The notes under the pieces were generated by a model. It saw only the letters and a program-made list of their open reading frames with translations. It did no database searches and was not told the origin of the DNA. The position numbers were made by a program, and so were the translations under genes. 64,000 nt of DNA from Arthrobacter pigmenti (GTDB lineage Bacteria > Actinomycetota > Actinomycetes > Actinomycetales > Micrococcaceae): the NCBI RefSeq assembly GCF_011927905.1, contig NZ_JAATJL010000001.1, forward strand, positions 1,302,001 to 1,366,000. The letters are read 5' to 3'. Of the stretch, positions 8,386-17,975 are shown piece after piece (position 1 is the stretch's first letter; each line of letters begins with the position of its first letter).

Positions 8386-9975
8386 ATGGAAGCTCTCGAA
8401 ATCGCCCGCTGGCAGTTCGGCATCACCACCGTCTACCACTTCCTAATGGTGCCGCTCACCATCGGACTGGGCCTGGTCGTGGCCATCATGCAGACCCTCT
8501 GGTACCGGACGGGCAAGGAACACTACCTGCGGATGACCAAGTTCTGGGGCAAGCTCTTCCTCATTAACTTCATCATGGGTGTGGCGACCGGCATTGTGCA
8601 GGAGTTCCAGTTCGGGCTCGCCTGGAGCGAGTACAGCCGTTTCGTGGGCGACGTGTTCGGGGCGCCGCTCGCCATGGAGGCCCTCCTGGCGTTCTTCGTC
8701 GAATCGACTTTCCTCGGGCTCTGGATCTTCGGTTGGCAGCGCTTGCCCCGTCTGATCCATCTCGGCTCGTTGTGGGCCGCAGTCTCCGCTTCGGTCTTCT
8801 CGGCCTACTTCATCATCGTGGCCAATTCCTGGATGCAGCACCCGGTGGGCGTCGAACTCGTCGACGGTAGGGCGCGCATGGTCGACGCGTGGGCGGTGTT
8901 CACGAACAACACCGCGCTGGTTGCCTTCACGCACACGATCTTCGGTGCCCTTGCCGTGGCCGGCGGTTTCCTGCTCGGCATCGCCTGGTACCACCTGTGG
9001 AAGCGGCGCCACGACGGCCTGGATAGTGTCGGCGCCGACGGCCGTGTTCTTCCGGGCGGAGACGAAGCTGGGGGCCGCGGCCGCACCGACCATCAGGTGT
9101 GGCTCCGCTCGGCGCGGATCGGCGCCGTCGTCGCTCTTTTGTCCTTCGCCGGCACCGCCGTCTCCGGTGACCTGCAGGCGAAGCTGATGTTCGAGCAGCA
9201 GCCCATGAAGATGGCTGCCGCTGAAGCCGCGTGCCACGACGGGACCGGATTCTCGATCCTTTCCGTCGGCAACCTCGGCGCGCAGGACTGCGATGACATC
9301 GTCGCCGTGATCGAGGTGCCCGAGATGCTCTCCTTCCTGGCCAACGGCGACTTCACCACGGAGGTCAAGGGCGTGAACACTCTGCTCCCCGAGTACAAGG
9401 AGCAGTACGGCGAGACCTTGCCGGACGATCCAATCTACGGCGAGCGTGCCGGGATGCCGATCGACTATCTCCCGGTCATGGAGGTGACGTACTGGGGCTT
9501 CCGCATCATGATCGGCTTCGGCGCGGTTGCGGCCTTCGCGGCGCTGGTGGCGCTGTGGGTTCTGCGGAAGGGCACCGTCCCGCAGTCCCGCTGGCTGATG
9601 CGCCTTGCGGTCTTCGGGATCCTCGCGCCGTTCGGCGCCAACTCGGCCGGCTGGATCTTCACCGAGATGGGCCGCCAGCCCTTCGTCGTCGCCCCCAACC
9701 CGGATCCCAATGGTATTGACGGGGTCTTCATGTTCACCGCGGCGGCCGTGTCGCCGGGAGTCGAACTGTCGGAGCTCATTTTCTCCCTCGTCGCCCTGAC
9801 CCTGGTGTATGCGGTGCTGCTGGTGGTCGAGGTGAAGCTGCTCGTCACCTACGTCCGCGGCGGCGTCGCCTCCGCGATGCCGGAACTGAAACACCAGCAC
9901 GACGACGGCGACACCGACGAGAATGAGCGCCCCGGCGGGAAGGACAAAGACGATGTGCTCGCCTTTGCCTACTGA
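8386..9975 (+). CDS. cydA: Cytochrome bd ubiquinol/menaquinol oxidase subunit I
   Basis: Membrane subunit that binds the three haems and oxidises quinol while reducing oxygen to water. Start ATG 8386 (529 residues) has GAGGAA 10 nt upstream; the longer frame from 8311 would run through the operators and is rejected. The N-terminus IARWQFGITTVYHFLMVPLT holds His18, equivalent to the family's haem b595 ligand (His19 in E. coli). About nine hydrophobic segments follow. A short Q-loop is seen. The motif known as GRQPW appears here as GRQPF. A charged region (about residues 210-235) and an acidic hydrophilic tail are cytoplasmic. First gene of cydA-cydB-cydDC, probably under BlaI-type control. Confidence 0.95.
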   Translation: MEALEIARWQFGITTVYHFLMVPLTIGLGLVVAIMQTLWYRTGKEHYLRMTKFWGKLFLINFIMGVATGIVQEFQFGLAWSEYSRFVGDVFGAPLAMEALLAFFVESTFLGLWIFGWQRLPRLIHLGSLWAAVSASVFSAYFIIVANSWMQHPVGVELVDGRARMVDAWAVFTNNTALVAFTHTIFGALAVAGGFLLGIAWYHLWKRRHDGLDSVGADGRVLPGGDEAGGRGRTDHQVWLRSARIGAVVALLSFAGTAVSGDLQAKLMFEQQPMKMAAAEAACHDGTGFSILSVGNLGAQDCDDIVAVIEVPEMLSFLANGDFTTEVKGVNTLLPEYKEQYGETLPDDPIYGERAGMPIDYLPVMEVTYWGFRIMIGFGAVAAFAALVALWVLRKGTVPQSRWLMRLAVFGILAPFGANSAGWIFTEMGRQPFVVAPNPDPNGIDGVFMFTAAAVSPGVELSELIFSLVALTLVYAVLLVVEVKLLVTYVRGGVASAMPELKHQHDDGDTDENERPGGKDKDDVLAFAY

Positions 9976-10014
9976 CCGAACTTACCGAGCACTCCAGGGA
10001 GAGGAACCCCACGC

Positions 10015-11037
10015 ATGAACGAGTTGCTGCCAACGATCTGGTTCATCCTCATCGCCGTGCTGTGGACCGGCTACCTTTTCCTCGAGGGCTTCGACCTCGG
10101 GGTCGGCATGCTGATGAAGGTCTTCGCCCGCACCGACCGCGAGCGCAGGGTGCTGCTGAATACGATCGGCCCGGTGTGGGACGGCAACGAGGTGTGGCTG
10201 TTGACCGCCGTCGGCGCGACGTTCGCCGCATTCCCGTTCTGGTACGCCTCCCTGTTGTCCTCCCTGTACCTGCCCCTGGTGCTGGTGCTATTGGCATTGA
10301 TCTTCAGGGCCGTCGGGTTCGAGTATCGGGGAAAGATGAACAGTGACCGCTGGCGCCGCCGCTGGGACCGCGCGATCTTCGCCGGTTCGCTGACGTCGGC
10401 GGCGGGCATCGGCGCTACCCTCGCGGTGACCACCACGGGTCTGCCGCTGAACGCGAATGGCGACCGGGTGGGCGGACCCTTCGCGTGGCTGAGCTTCGAT
10501 GCCCTCCTGGGGGCTGCCGCCGTCGTCCTGTTCTGCCTGGTCCATGCCCTGGCGTTCCTTGTCCTGAAGACGGCCGGTTCCATCCGCGAGCGCGCGCGGA
10601 GGGTATTGATCCGTCTGCTCCCCGTCGCCGTTGTACCCCTGCTCCTGTGGGGCGGGCGCGTTCACGTGGCGGGTGGAACGTTCTGGACCGGAGTGCTGCT
10701 CACGCTTGCGGTGGTTGCGGTCACGTGCGCCTGGCTCTCCCAGCGCAAGTCCCGGGACGGCTGGGGCTTCGTGTGGCTCGGTGTGTTCCTGGCGGCCAGT
10801 CTGGCCTGCATCTTCGGCTCGGCATACCCGGTTGTGCTGCCATCCACCCTTGACGAGGCATTCAGCCTCACGGTCCAGAACGCCTCGAGCTCGCCCTACA
10901 CGCTGGGGCTGATGAGTATCATTGCCGCGTTCGGCGTGCCCCTCGTGCTGGCTTACCAGGGGTGGACCTACTGGGTGTTCCGCAAGCGCGTGAGCGAGCA
11001 GAGCATTCCCGAAGCACACACCGTGACCCCGCTGTGA
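10015..11037 (+). CDS. cydB: Cytochrome bd oxidase subunit II
   Basis: 340-residue membrane partner of CydA. The N-terminus FILIAVLWTGYLFLEGFDLG and the following GPVWDGNEVWLLTA are family signatures; eight or so hydrophobic helices follow. It starts 39 nt after cydA with GAGAGGA about 10 nt before the ATG. Its last codons overlap the cydDC start in a GTGA arrangement (11034-11037), implying translational coupling of the oxidase and its assembly transporter. Confidence 0.95.
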   Translation: MNELLPTIWFILIAVLWTGYLFLEGFDLGVGMLMKVFARTDRERRVLLNTIGPVWDGNEVWLLTAVGATFAAFPFWYASLLSSLYLPLVLVLLALIFRAVGFEYRGKMNSDRWRRRWDRAIFAGSLTSAAGIGATLAVTTTGLPLNANGDRVGGPFAWLSFDALLGAAAVVLFCLVHALAFLVLKTAGSIRERARRVLIRLLPVAVVPLLLWGGRVHVAGGTFWTGVLLTLAVVAVTCAWLSQRKSRDGWGFVWLGVFLAASLACIFGSAYPVVLPSTLDEAFSLTVQNASSSPYTLGLMSIIAAFGVPLVLAYQGWTYWVFRKRVSEQSIPEAHTVTPL

Positions 11038-14000
11038 TTGAGCGATTGCTTGCCCGGGGCCCGGCCGGCTCGCTGGTACCCGCCGGGCCGGTCTACCTGC
11101 TCGGTGTCCTCGCCGCGCTCAAGGCCGTGGGGCTGGTGCTGGTTGCAGAGGCCATCGCCTCAGGGATAGCAGGTCTGGCGCAGGGAGCGCTGCCCGGAAT
11201 AGATGAGTTGTGGCTCGGGCTCGCCGGGGTTGGGCTGCGCGCCGCTGCCGTGTGGCTGCAGCAGGGCACCGCGCACCGGCTGGCGCACGGAGTGAAGGAA
11301 CGGCTCCGGAGGCAGGCGCTCGAACGGGTTCTGGCCGACGGCGGTCCCGCGAGCTCAGGGTCGGGCACCGGAGCGCTGAGCGTGTTGCTGACGCGCGGCC
11401 TCGACGGCCTGGACAAGTACCACACGCAATACCTCCCGGCGCTGATCACCTGCGCCGTAGTCCCGCTGATGATCGGAGCAAGGATCCTGGCGGCGGACTG
11501 GGTGAGCGCCGTCGTCATCGTCGTGACCATCCCGCTGATCCCGGTGTTCATGGTCCTCATCGGCTGGCACACCCAGGACCGCACCAGCGAAGCGCGGGCA
11601 TCGCTCGACCGGCTGTCCAATCACCTGCTCGAACTCGCCAGGGGGCTGCCCGCGCTGGTGGGCCTGGGCCGCGCGTCGGCGCAGACACGGGCCCTGCACG
11701 ACATCAGCGCCGGATACTCCACGCGCACGATGGAAACCCTTCGCGTGGCCTTCCTGTCCTCGCTGGCACTGGAACTGATCAGCACCATCTCAGTGGCCGT
11801 CGTCGCCGTCTTCATCGGTGTGCGCCTCATCCACGGCGATGTGGGCCTCGAAACCGGTCTGCTCGCCCTCATCCTCGCCCCCGAGTGCTACCTCCCGCTG
11901 CGCGACCTCGGCGCCGCCCACCACGCCAGCGAGGAAGGACTCGACGTCGGGCGCCGGGTCCGCAGCCTGATCGACCGGCCGCAGGCCGCGGCACAGCCCA
12001 AGCGCGACGACGACGGCCCGGCCGCCCGGGCTGAGCACCTCACCGTGCGCTTCGCGGGCAGCCGCGAACCCGTACTGCGTGATGTCACTTTCGAGATCGT
12101 GCCCCGGACGATCACCGCGCTGCGCGGCCCGAGCGGATGCGGCAAATCGACCCTCATGGGGCTGATCGCCGGGATGCCTCAACCGTCCCTCGAAACGGAG
12201 GGAAGCGTGGTGCCCTTCGCCGGTCCCGTTGCGTGGGTACCGCAGCATCCGGAACCGTTCCTCGAAACGGTGCGCCAGGAACTTGAGTTGTACGCCGCAC
12301 CGGGAACGGACGACGACGGGCTCGCCGCCGCCCTTGCCGCCGTCGGGGGTATCCGACTCCTCGAGAAGTCAACCGGCGAACTGAGTCCGGGCGAACTGCG
12401 TCGGCTCGCGGTCGCGCGGGCCCTGCTCCGGGTGCAGGCCGCAGGCGGGACCCTCCTGCTTGATGAACCTACCGCCCATGTGGATGAGGAGACCTCCGAG
12501 ACGATCCGGCAGGCGGTAGCAGGGCTGCGTGGATCAGTGACCGTTCTGCTCATCGCGCACGACGCGGCCACCGCCGATCTAGCGGACACCACCATCGAGC
12601 TTGGAGTTGCGGCATCTTCGTCGCCGGCGGCTAGCCCCAAAACGGACAAGGAAACGGCACCCCACAATTCCGTCGTACCTGATTCTGCCGCCGCCGGCCC
12701 AACCGATTCCGGCACGTCGTCCATCCGGGGTTTCACGCGATCTGCCTGGCAGGCGCTCATCCTCGTCCGCCCCTGGTCAGCGCGGTTCCTCGCCGCACTG
12801 GCCTTCGGTACCGGCTCATCAGGCTTTGCCGTCGCCCTCACGGCCCTCTCCGGCTGGCTGATTGTCCGCTCCGCCGAGCAGCCGCCCATCCTTTACCTCC
12901 TGGCCGCCATCGTGGGCGTACGGTTCTTCGGCATCGGCCGGTCGCTGCTGCGTTACTGCGAACGGCTCTGGCTGCACCACGCCATCCTTCAGACCGCTGA
13001 CGCAATCCGGCTCAGGTTGTGGGGAGCATTGCTCACCAGGGCCGAATCCTGGCGTTCGCTATCCTGTGGCTCGGGCGGCATTGAACGGCTGGTGGGCGAC
13101 ATCGACGAGTTGCGTGACAGCGCAGCACGCGCCGTCTTTCCGCCGCTGACAGCTGCGGTTACGGGCATCGGATCCATAACGACGACGGCGCTCATCCTGC
13201 CAACGGCTGTGGGCTGGCAGGTGCTCGCCGTGGTCATCGGAGTTGGAGTGGCGCCCGCCGCAGCACTTTTGGCGGACCGGGCGGCAGGTGCTGCAGGAAT
13301 CCGTGTCCGGGCGGCCTCGCTGGCCCAGACCACCAGCCTGTTGCGCGCCTGTCCCGACATCGCAGTGAACGGACTGGCAGGACAGGCGCTGAACCGCCTC
13401 GCACACCTGGATGCCCGGTCCGCCCGCCTCGTCCGCCGCAACTCCTGGGCTGCAGGTGCCGGCCAGGCCCTCGTGATCCTGGGCTGCGGAATCGCTGCGC
13501 TGGGGATCCTGAGCGGCTCCGAGGGTCTGCCGGCCGAGGCGGTCGCCGTCGTCGTCCTTATGCAGCTTGCGCTCGCCGAACCGCTGATCCTCGGCGTGGC
13601 GGCGGTCCAGCAGTGGGGTCCGCTCGCCGCCGTCGCCGGCCGGATCAGTCCTGACCTGCGCGCCGCCGGAGCAGAGTCCCGCGCGCGTGCAGTTCACCAG
13701 GCTGGTTCCGGTGAGGAGATTGCGCTCGAGGACGCCGCTGTCGCGTACGAGCCCGGCCGGCCGGTGGTTGAGGGCGTTACGCTCCGGATCCGCCGGGGGG
13801 AGTGGACCGCGCTGACCGGGCCGTCAGGGAGCGGCAAATCAACCCTGATCGGTGCGCTGCTGGGTTTCCTGCCGCTGATGCGGGGGCGGTACGTGATCGC
13901 CGGGGCGGAAGCCGCAACCGGGGACGTCCCGAAGGTCGCCTGGTGCCCGCAGGAGGGTTATCTGTTCAACTCGACGGTTCGCGCGAACCTTCAGCTCGCA

Positions 14001-14405
14001 CGTGTCCCGGCCAACCCGGCGACAGAGCAACAACTCTGGGAAGTGCTTTCCGCCGTCGGGCTCGCACCCACTGTCCGGGACCGCGAGGGCGGACTCGACG
14101 CCGGGATCGGGCCGGCGGGCAACCGTTTCTCTGGCGGCGAACGGCAGCGGCTCGCTGTGGCACGGGCGCTGCTCAGCGACGCCTCCACGCTCATCCTCGA
14201 TGAACCGACCGCGCACCTGGATCCTGACGGCGCTGCCTCACTGATGCGGGATCTGCGCGCGGGCCTGGGAGACCGTCCGGTACTGCTGGTAACCCACGAC
14301 CGCGGGCTTGCGTTGACGTGCGACACCGGCGTTGAACTGGCCCCCGGACCGGCCGGCGATCACCTACGCTGGGAGCATGCCTACACCTGTTCTGACACCG
14401 GCTGA
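11034..14405 (+). CDS. cydDC: Fused CydD-CydC heterodimeric ABC exporter
   Basis: 1123-residue fusion of the two half-transporters needed for cytochrome bd assembly; in E. coli CydDC exports cysteine and glutathione. Start is GTG 11034 inside the cydB stop. The CydD half has six membrane helices, then Walker A GPSGCGKST (near 364), a degenerate signature LSPGELRR (near 449) and Walker B LLLDEPT (near 473). A Ser/Ala/Thr-rich linker (near 525-560) joins it to CydC, with helices from about 575, Walker A GPSGSGKST (near 928), signature FSGGERQR (near 1032) and Walker B LILDEPT (near 1053). The altered first signature suggests one canonical and one degenerate ATP site, common in heterodimeric exporters. 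Fusion is usual in actinobacteria. Confidence 0.93.
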   Translation: MIERLLARGPAGSLVPAGPVYLLGVLAALKAVGLVLVAEAIASGIAGLAQGALPGIDELWLGLAGVGLRAAAVWLQQGTAHRLAHGVKERLRRQALERVLADGGPASSGSGTGALSVLLTRGLDGLDKYHTQYLPALITCAVVPLMIGARILAADWVSAVVIVVTIPLIPVFMVLIGWHTQDRTSEARASLDRLSNHLLELARGLPALVGLGRASAQTRALHDISAGYSTRTMETLRVAFLSSLALELISTISVAVVAVFIGVRLIHGDVGLETGLLALILAPECYLPLRDLGAAHHASEEGLDVGRRVRSLIDRPQAAAQPKRDDDGPAARAEHLTVRFAGSREPVLRDVTFEIVPRTITALRGPSGCGKSTLMGLIAGMPQPSLETEGSVVPFAGPVAWVPQHPEPFLETVRQELELYAAPGTDDDGLAAALAAVGGIRLLEKSTGELSPGELRRLAVARALLRVQAAGGTLLLDEPTAHVDEETSETIRQAVAGLRGSVTVLLIAHDAATADLADTTIELGVAASSSPAASPKTDKETAPHNSVVPDSAAAGPTDSGTSSIRGFTRSAWQALILVRPWSARFLAALAFGTGSSGFAVALTALSGWLIVRSAEQPPILYLLAAIVGVRFFGIGRSLLRYCERLWLHHAILQTADAIRLRLWGALLTRAESWRSLSCGSGGIERLVGDIDELRDSAARAVFPPLTAAVTGIGSITTTALILPTAVGWQVLAVVIGVGVAPAAALLADRAAGAAGIRVRAASLAQTTSLLRACPDIAVNGLAGQALNRLAHLDARSARLVRRNSWAAGAGQALVILGCGIAALGILSGSEGLPAEAVAVVVLMQLALAEPLILGVAAVQQWGPLAAVAGRISPDLRAAGAESRARAVHQAGSGEEIALEDAAVAYEPGRPVVEGVTLRIRRGEWTALTGPSGSGKSTLIGALLGFLPLMRGRYVIAGAEAATGDVPKVAWCPQEGYLFNSTVRANLQLARVPANPATEQQLWEVLSAVGLAPTVRDREGGLDAGIGPAGNRFSGGERQRLAVARALLSDASTLILDEPTAHLDPDGAASLMRDLRAGLGDRPVLLVTHDRGLALTCDTGVELAPGPAGDHLRWEHAYTCSDTG
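14365..14370 (+). promoter_or_regulatory. -10-like hexamer TACGCT, leaderless start
   Basis: TACGCT followed by exactly 6 nt and the ATG at 14377, inside the end of cydDC. This spacing would place the transcript start at or next to the ATG. Confidence 0.4.
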
Positions 14406-15357
14406 CCACCAGTTGAGCTGGCACCCGATCACGAACGCCGACATTGACGGTTGGGAAGCGCTGCTACGACGCATGGCCGAAGTGGACAAGCCCGACTGGA
14501 TCGAGCAGAAGGCAGATCTCGAGGAAGTCTTTTCCGCCTCGAAGAACGATCCGTCGCTGGACACCGTCATGGGATTCGATGAGGAGGGCACACCGCGTGC
14601 TTTCGGGCGCATCAGCGCCAATGCCGGTTCCAACCTCGTGCATGCTTTCGGCGGCGTTGATCCGGTATGGCGGCGTCGCGGTATCGGCCGCGCAATCCAC
14701 GAGTGGCAGGTTGAACGGGCGCACCGTCGACTCACCGATGCCGGCATCCCGGACGGCTTCATCCGTAGCTACGTCGAGGAGAACAACCCCGGACACCGGG
14801 CGCTCATGGAAGCCGCTGGCAACAGGATCACCCGCTGGTTCACCGAGATGACCCGGGATCTTTCCGAGGAGATCCCCGAGGTGGACCTGGATCCGGAATT
14901 TGGGATTGTGACCTTCAGCGACGATATTTCCGAGGCGGTTCGCCTCGCGCACAACGAGGCCTTTCAGGACCACTGGGGGAGCGAACCGCGCGACGAGGAG
15001 AGCTGGCACTTCACCGTCAGCCACCCCGAGTTCCGTGCAGAGTGGAGCCTCGCGGTGATCGACAACGCCTCCGGGGAAGTAGCGGCGTACGAGATCGCAA
15101 GCTATGACCCGGAATCGAAGCAACTCGTGGGACACGATGAGGGCTATACCGAGCTGCTTGGTGTCCGGCGCGACTGGCGCGGACGACGGCTCGCTCCGGC
15201 GCTCCTCGCTGAAGCGATGCGGCGGTTCAAGGCTGACGGCATGGAAAACGCCGGCCTCGGAGTTGACACGGAGAACCCATCGGGGGCTCTTGGCCTGTAT
15301 GAGCGGATGGGCTACACACCCACCCGCCGGTCGATGGCCTTCGAGCGGCTGCTCTAG
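14377..15357 (+). CDS. GNAT family N-acetyltransferase, tandem domains
   Basis: 326-residue protein with two GNAT-like halves. The first has GGVDPVWRRRGIGRAIHEWQ (acetyl-CoA loop R-R-x-G-I-G near residues 105-110). The second has GVRRDWRGRRLAPALLAEAM near residues 265-285 and a C-terminal G-L-Y-E-R-M-G-Y. Tandem GNAT architecture is shared with mycothiol synthase, but the substrate residues cannot be judged here and I do not call it MshD. Start ATG 14377 overlaps the end of cydDC by 29 nt; a TTG at 14332 is possible. A -10-like TACGCT sits 6 nt upstream, suggesting a leaderless mRNA. It is convergent with parC, 12 nt away. Confidence 0.85.
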   Translation: MPTPVLTPADHQLSWHPITNADIDGWEALLRRMAEVDKPDWIEQKADLEEVFSASKNDPSLDTVMGFDEEGTPRAFGRISANAGSNLVHAFGGVDPVWRRRGIGRAIHEWQVERAHRRLTDAGIPDGFIRSYVEENNPGHRALMEAAGNRITRWFTEMTRDLSEEIPEVDLDPEFGIVTFSDDISEAVRLAHNEAFQDHWGSEPRDEESWHFTVSHPEFRAEWSLAVIDNASGEVAAYEIASYDPESKQLVGHDEGYTELLGVRRDWRGRRLAPALLAEAMRRFKADGMENAGLGVDTENPSGALGLYERMGYTPTRRSMAFERLL

Positions 15358-15369
15358 CGACGGATCGGA

Positions 15370-17847
15370 TCAGGCAGGGCTCGGACCGATCGCCTCCACG
15401 GGCTGAGAGAGCGCAATCCCTGAACCGTCACGGCGGCCGTGCTCGGTGGGCAACGCGCGGGCAACCCCGGTTGCGGATACCGCCTTGGCCGGGCCATGGC
15501 CGGCCCACGCAAGCTCAAGGTGGTCCTCGCCCTTCAGGAAGCGGTGCGCACGCACTCCGCCCGTTGCCCGGCCCTTCACCGGATACTCCGAGAACTCCGT
15601 CACCTTCACTGAGCCGGCCGTGGTGCCCGGAAGCGCCTCGCTGCCCCCGGCAATGGTCACGACGACGGCGGCGGGATCCTCTGCGCGGACCGCGCCGAAG
15701 TGGACGACGGCGTCGTCGGCTGCCAGCTTGATGCCAACCATGCCGCCGGCCATGCGCCCCTGCGGGCGGACCGAGGACGCCGGGAAGCGCAACAGTTGGG
15801 CCTCACGGGTGATGAAGACCAGGTCATCGGCGTCCTCTGCCTGCGCGAGCCCGACCACCTGGTCTTCCGGCTTGAGTGTTATGGCTTCGAAGTCATCACG
15901 GTTCAACGGATAGTCCGGACTCACCCGTTTGACTACGCCCTGTGCAGTGCCGAGTGCGAAGACCTTGTCCAGCGGTACAAGACCCACGAGGGACTCGCCG
16001 CGCTCAAGGGTGATGAATTCCTTGACGGACACGCCGCCGGCGAGGTTCGGGATCCCGTTGGTCGGCGGCAAGGCCGGCATGTCGACCACCTGGAGCCGCA
16101 GCATCCGGCCCGCTGATGTCACGGCGCCGATCTCAGCCCTTGCGGTGGTCGCTAAAACTGAACTAAAGGCATCGTGCTTGACCCGTTGTCCGCCGTCGAC
16201 AATCGGTTCCTGCCCGGTGGTGCGCGCCAGCTGGCCGGAGGTGGAGAGAAGAACCCAGCACGGATCGTCCGCAATCTCAAGCGCAAGCGGCGCCTTGGCG
16301 CCCGTACCCGCCTGCGTCGGCAGAACAGTGCCCTTGAGGGGGGCACTCGCTTCGGATTCAAGCAGGACGGTCCGCCGGGGCGTCGCAAACTGTTCCGAGA
16401 TGGCGGCCAGCTCATTCGACACCAGCTCCCGCAGCTTCTGCTCCGAACCCAGGATTTCCTCCAGAGCGGCGATCTCCCGCCGAAGCTCATCCTGCTCCTT
16501 CTCCAACTCGATGCGCGAGTACTTTGTCAGCTGCCGCAGCCGGAGCTCAAGGATGTAGTTGGCCTGGATTTCGGTCAGGTCATAGATGGCCATGAGCCGT
16601 TCCCGGGCTGCCGCGGCTTCGTCCGAGGAACGGATGATCTGGATGACCTCGTCGATGTCCACGATGGCGATCAGCAGGCCCTCGACAAGATGGAGGCGGT
16701 CCTTCTTCTTACCGAGGCGGTACGCGGTGCGCCGCCGGACCACTGAAATGCGGTGGGAGACGTACACCTGGAGCAGCTCGAGCAGTCCAAGCGTGCGGGG
16801 CTGCCCGTCAACCAGGGTTACGTTGTTGATGCCGAAGGAATCCTCCATCGGGGAATACCGGTACAACTGGGCCAGCACCGCGTTGGGGTTAAACCCGTTC
16901 TTCAGTTCGATCACCAGTCGCAGGCCGTGCGTGCGGTCCGTCAGGTCCACGATGTCGGAGATACCCTGCAGCTTCTTCGCGGTGACGGCGTCCTTGATCT
17001 TCTCGATGACCTTCTCCGGGCCGACCGTGTAGGGGAGCTCGGTTACCACCAGGCCGGTTCGCCGGGCCGAGAGCTGCTCGACCTCAACCTTGGCTCGGGT
17101 CTTGAAGGATCCCCGGCCGGTGGCGTAGGCGTCGCGGATGCCGTCGAGTCCCACGATCTTTCCGCCGCTGGGCAGGTCCGGCCCGGGGACGAAGCGCATC
17201 AGGTCCTCAAGGGTTGCATCCGGATGCTCGATGAGATGCCGGGCGGCAGCGATCACCTCGCCAAGATTGTGCGGAGCCATGTTCGTGGCCATGCCCACGG
17301 CGATGCCGGTGGCACCGTTGACCAGCAGGTTCGGGAAGGCGGCGGGCAGCACTTCCGGTTGGGTGAGCTGGTTGTCGTAGTTGGGAATGAAGTCGACAAC
17401 GTCTTCGGCGAGGTGGTCAGTCATGGTGAGCGCTGCCGCGGCCAGGCGCGCCTCGGTGTATCGCGCTGCGGCCGGGCCATCATCCAGGGAGCCGAAGTTG
17501 CCGTGCCCGTCGATCAGAGGAAGGCGCAAGGAGAAATCCTGCGCCATGCGGACCATGGCGTCGTAAATTGCGGCGTCACCGTGTGGGTGCAGCTTGCCCA
17601 TCACTTCGCCCACCACGCGGGCGGATTTCACGTGCCCGCGGTCCGGTCGCAGCCCCATGTCCGTCATCATGTAGAGGATGCGCCGCTGCACGGGCTTGAG
17701 GCCGTCGCGCGCGTCAGGCAACGCACGCGAGTAGATCACCGAATAGGCGTACTCGAGGAAGGAGCCCTCCATTTCGGAGGTCACATCGATATCGATGATG
17801 TTCTCGGTGTAGTTCTCATCCGGTGGTGTTGCTTGGCGCCTCGCCAT
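15370..17847 (-). CDS. parC: Type IIA DNA topoisomerase subunit A (topo IV/gyrase A paralogue)
   Basis: 825-residue DNA-cleaving subunit, partner of the ParE-like protein at 4575-6671. The catalytic tyrosine is Tyr130 in AARYTEARL. The winged-helix start is intact ([20 protein letters not shown]). The quinolone-determining stretch is [12 protein letters not shown]: Ala92 and Ala93 occupy the positions of E. coli GyrA Ser83 and Ala84, and Asp96 matches Asp87. A coiled-coil tower region lies around 380-480 and the C-terminal beta-pinwheel after about 510; I see no canonical GyrA-box, which favours ParC over GyrA. The start ATG 17847 is divergent from the gene at 17976. Confidence 0.9.
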   Translation of the reverse strand: MARRQATPPDENYTENIIDIDVTSEMEGSFLEYAYSVIYSRALPDARDGLKPVQRRILYMMTDMGLRPDRGHVKSARVVGEVMGKLHPHGDAAIYDAMVRMAQDFSLRLPLIDGHGNFGSLDDGPAAARYTEARLAAAALTMTDHLAEDVVDFIPNYDNQLTQPEVLPAAFPNLLVNGATGIAVGMATNMAPHNLGEVIAAARHLIEHPDATLEDLMRFVPGPDLPSGGKIVGLDGIRDAYATGRGSFKTRAKVEVEQLSARRTGLVVTELPYTVGPEKVIEKIKDAVTAKKLQGISDIVDLTDRTHGLRLVIELKNGFNPNAVLAQLYRYSPMEDSFGINNVTLVDGQPRTLGLLELLQVYVSHRISVVRRRTAYRLGKKKDRLHLVEGLLIAIVDIDEVIQIIRSSDEAAAARERLMAIYDLTEIQANYILELRLRQLTKYSRIELEKEQDELRREIAALEEILGSEQKLRELVSNELAAISEQFATPRRTVLLESEASAPLKGTVLPTQAGTGAKAPLALEIADDPCWVLLSTSGQLARTTGQEPIVDGGQRVKHDAFSSVLATTARAEIGAVTSAGRMLRLQVVDMPALPPTNGIPNLAGGVSVKEFITLERGESLVGLVPLDKVFALGTAQGVVKRVSPDYPLNRDDFEAITLKPEDQVVGLAQAEDADDLVFITREAQLLRFPASSVRPQGRMAGGMVGIKLAADDAVVHFGAVRAEDPAAVVVTIAGGSEALPGTTAGSVKVTEFSEYPVKGRATGGVRAHRFLKGEDHLELAWAGHGPAKAVSATGVARALPTEHGRRDGSGIALSQPVEAIGPSPA

Positions 17848-17941
17848 GGTTCCTGAAGTCCTTCAGCAGCTAAGTGTTCGGATTGTGCGTTGCAGGGGCA
17901 CTTGCAGTGGGCAGCTACACCGGCGTCGAAAGCAGGTGCTG

Positions 17942-17969
17942 TTGCCCGGGCGTGCCCGGCCACTACTGT
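17942..17969 (+). promoter_or_regulatory. Candidate promoter of the Pat-like gene
   Basis: TTGCCC (17942-17947), 16-nt spacer, TACTGT (17964-17969), then 6 nt to the ATG at 17976. The spacing predicts a leaderless transcript. Confidence 0.45.
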
Positions 17970-17975
17970 GAGTCT

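Noticed and set aside
8443-9900. 485-codon frame on the minus strand opposite cydA
   Set aside because: Composition is a His/Glu/Arg-rich antisense shadow of a high-GC gene, with no recognisable domain, while the plus strand encodes an unmistakable CydA.
16753-17856. 367-codon frame on the plus strand opposite parC
   Set aside because: Antisense shadow; parC motifs including the catalytic Tyr are on the minus strand.
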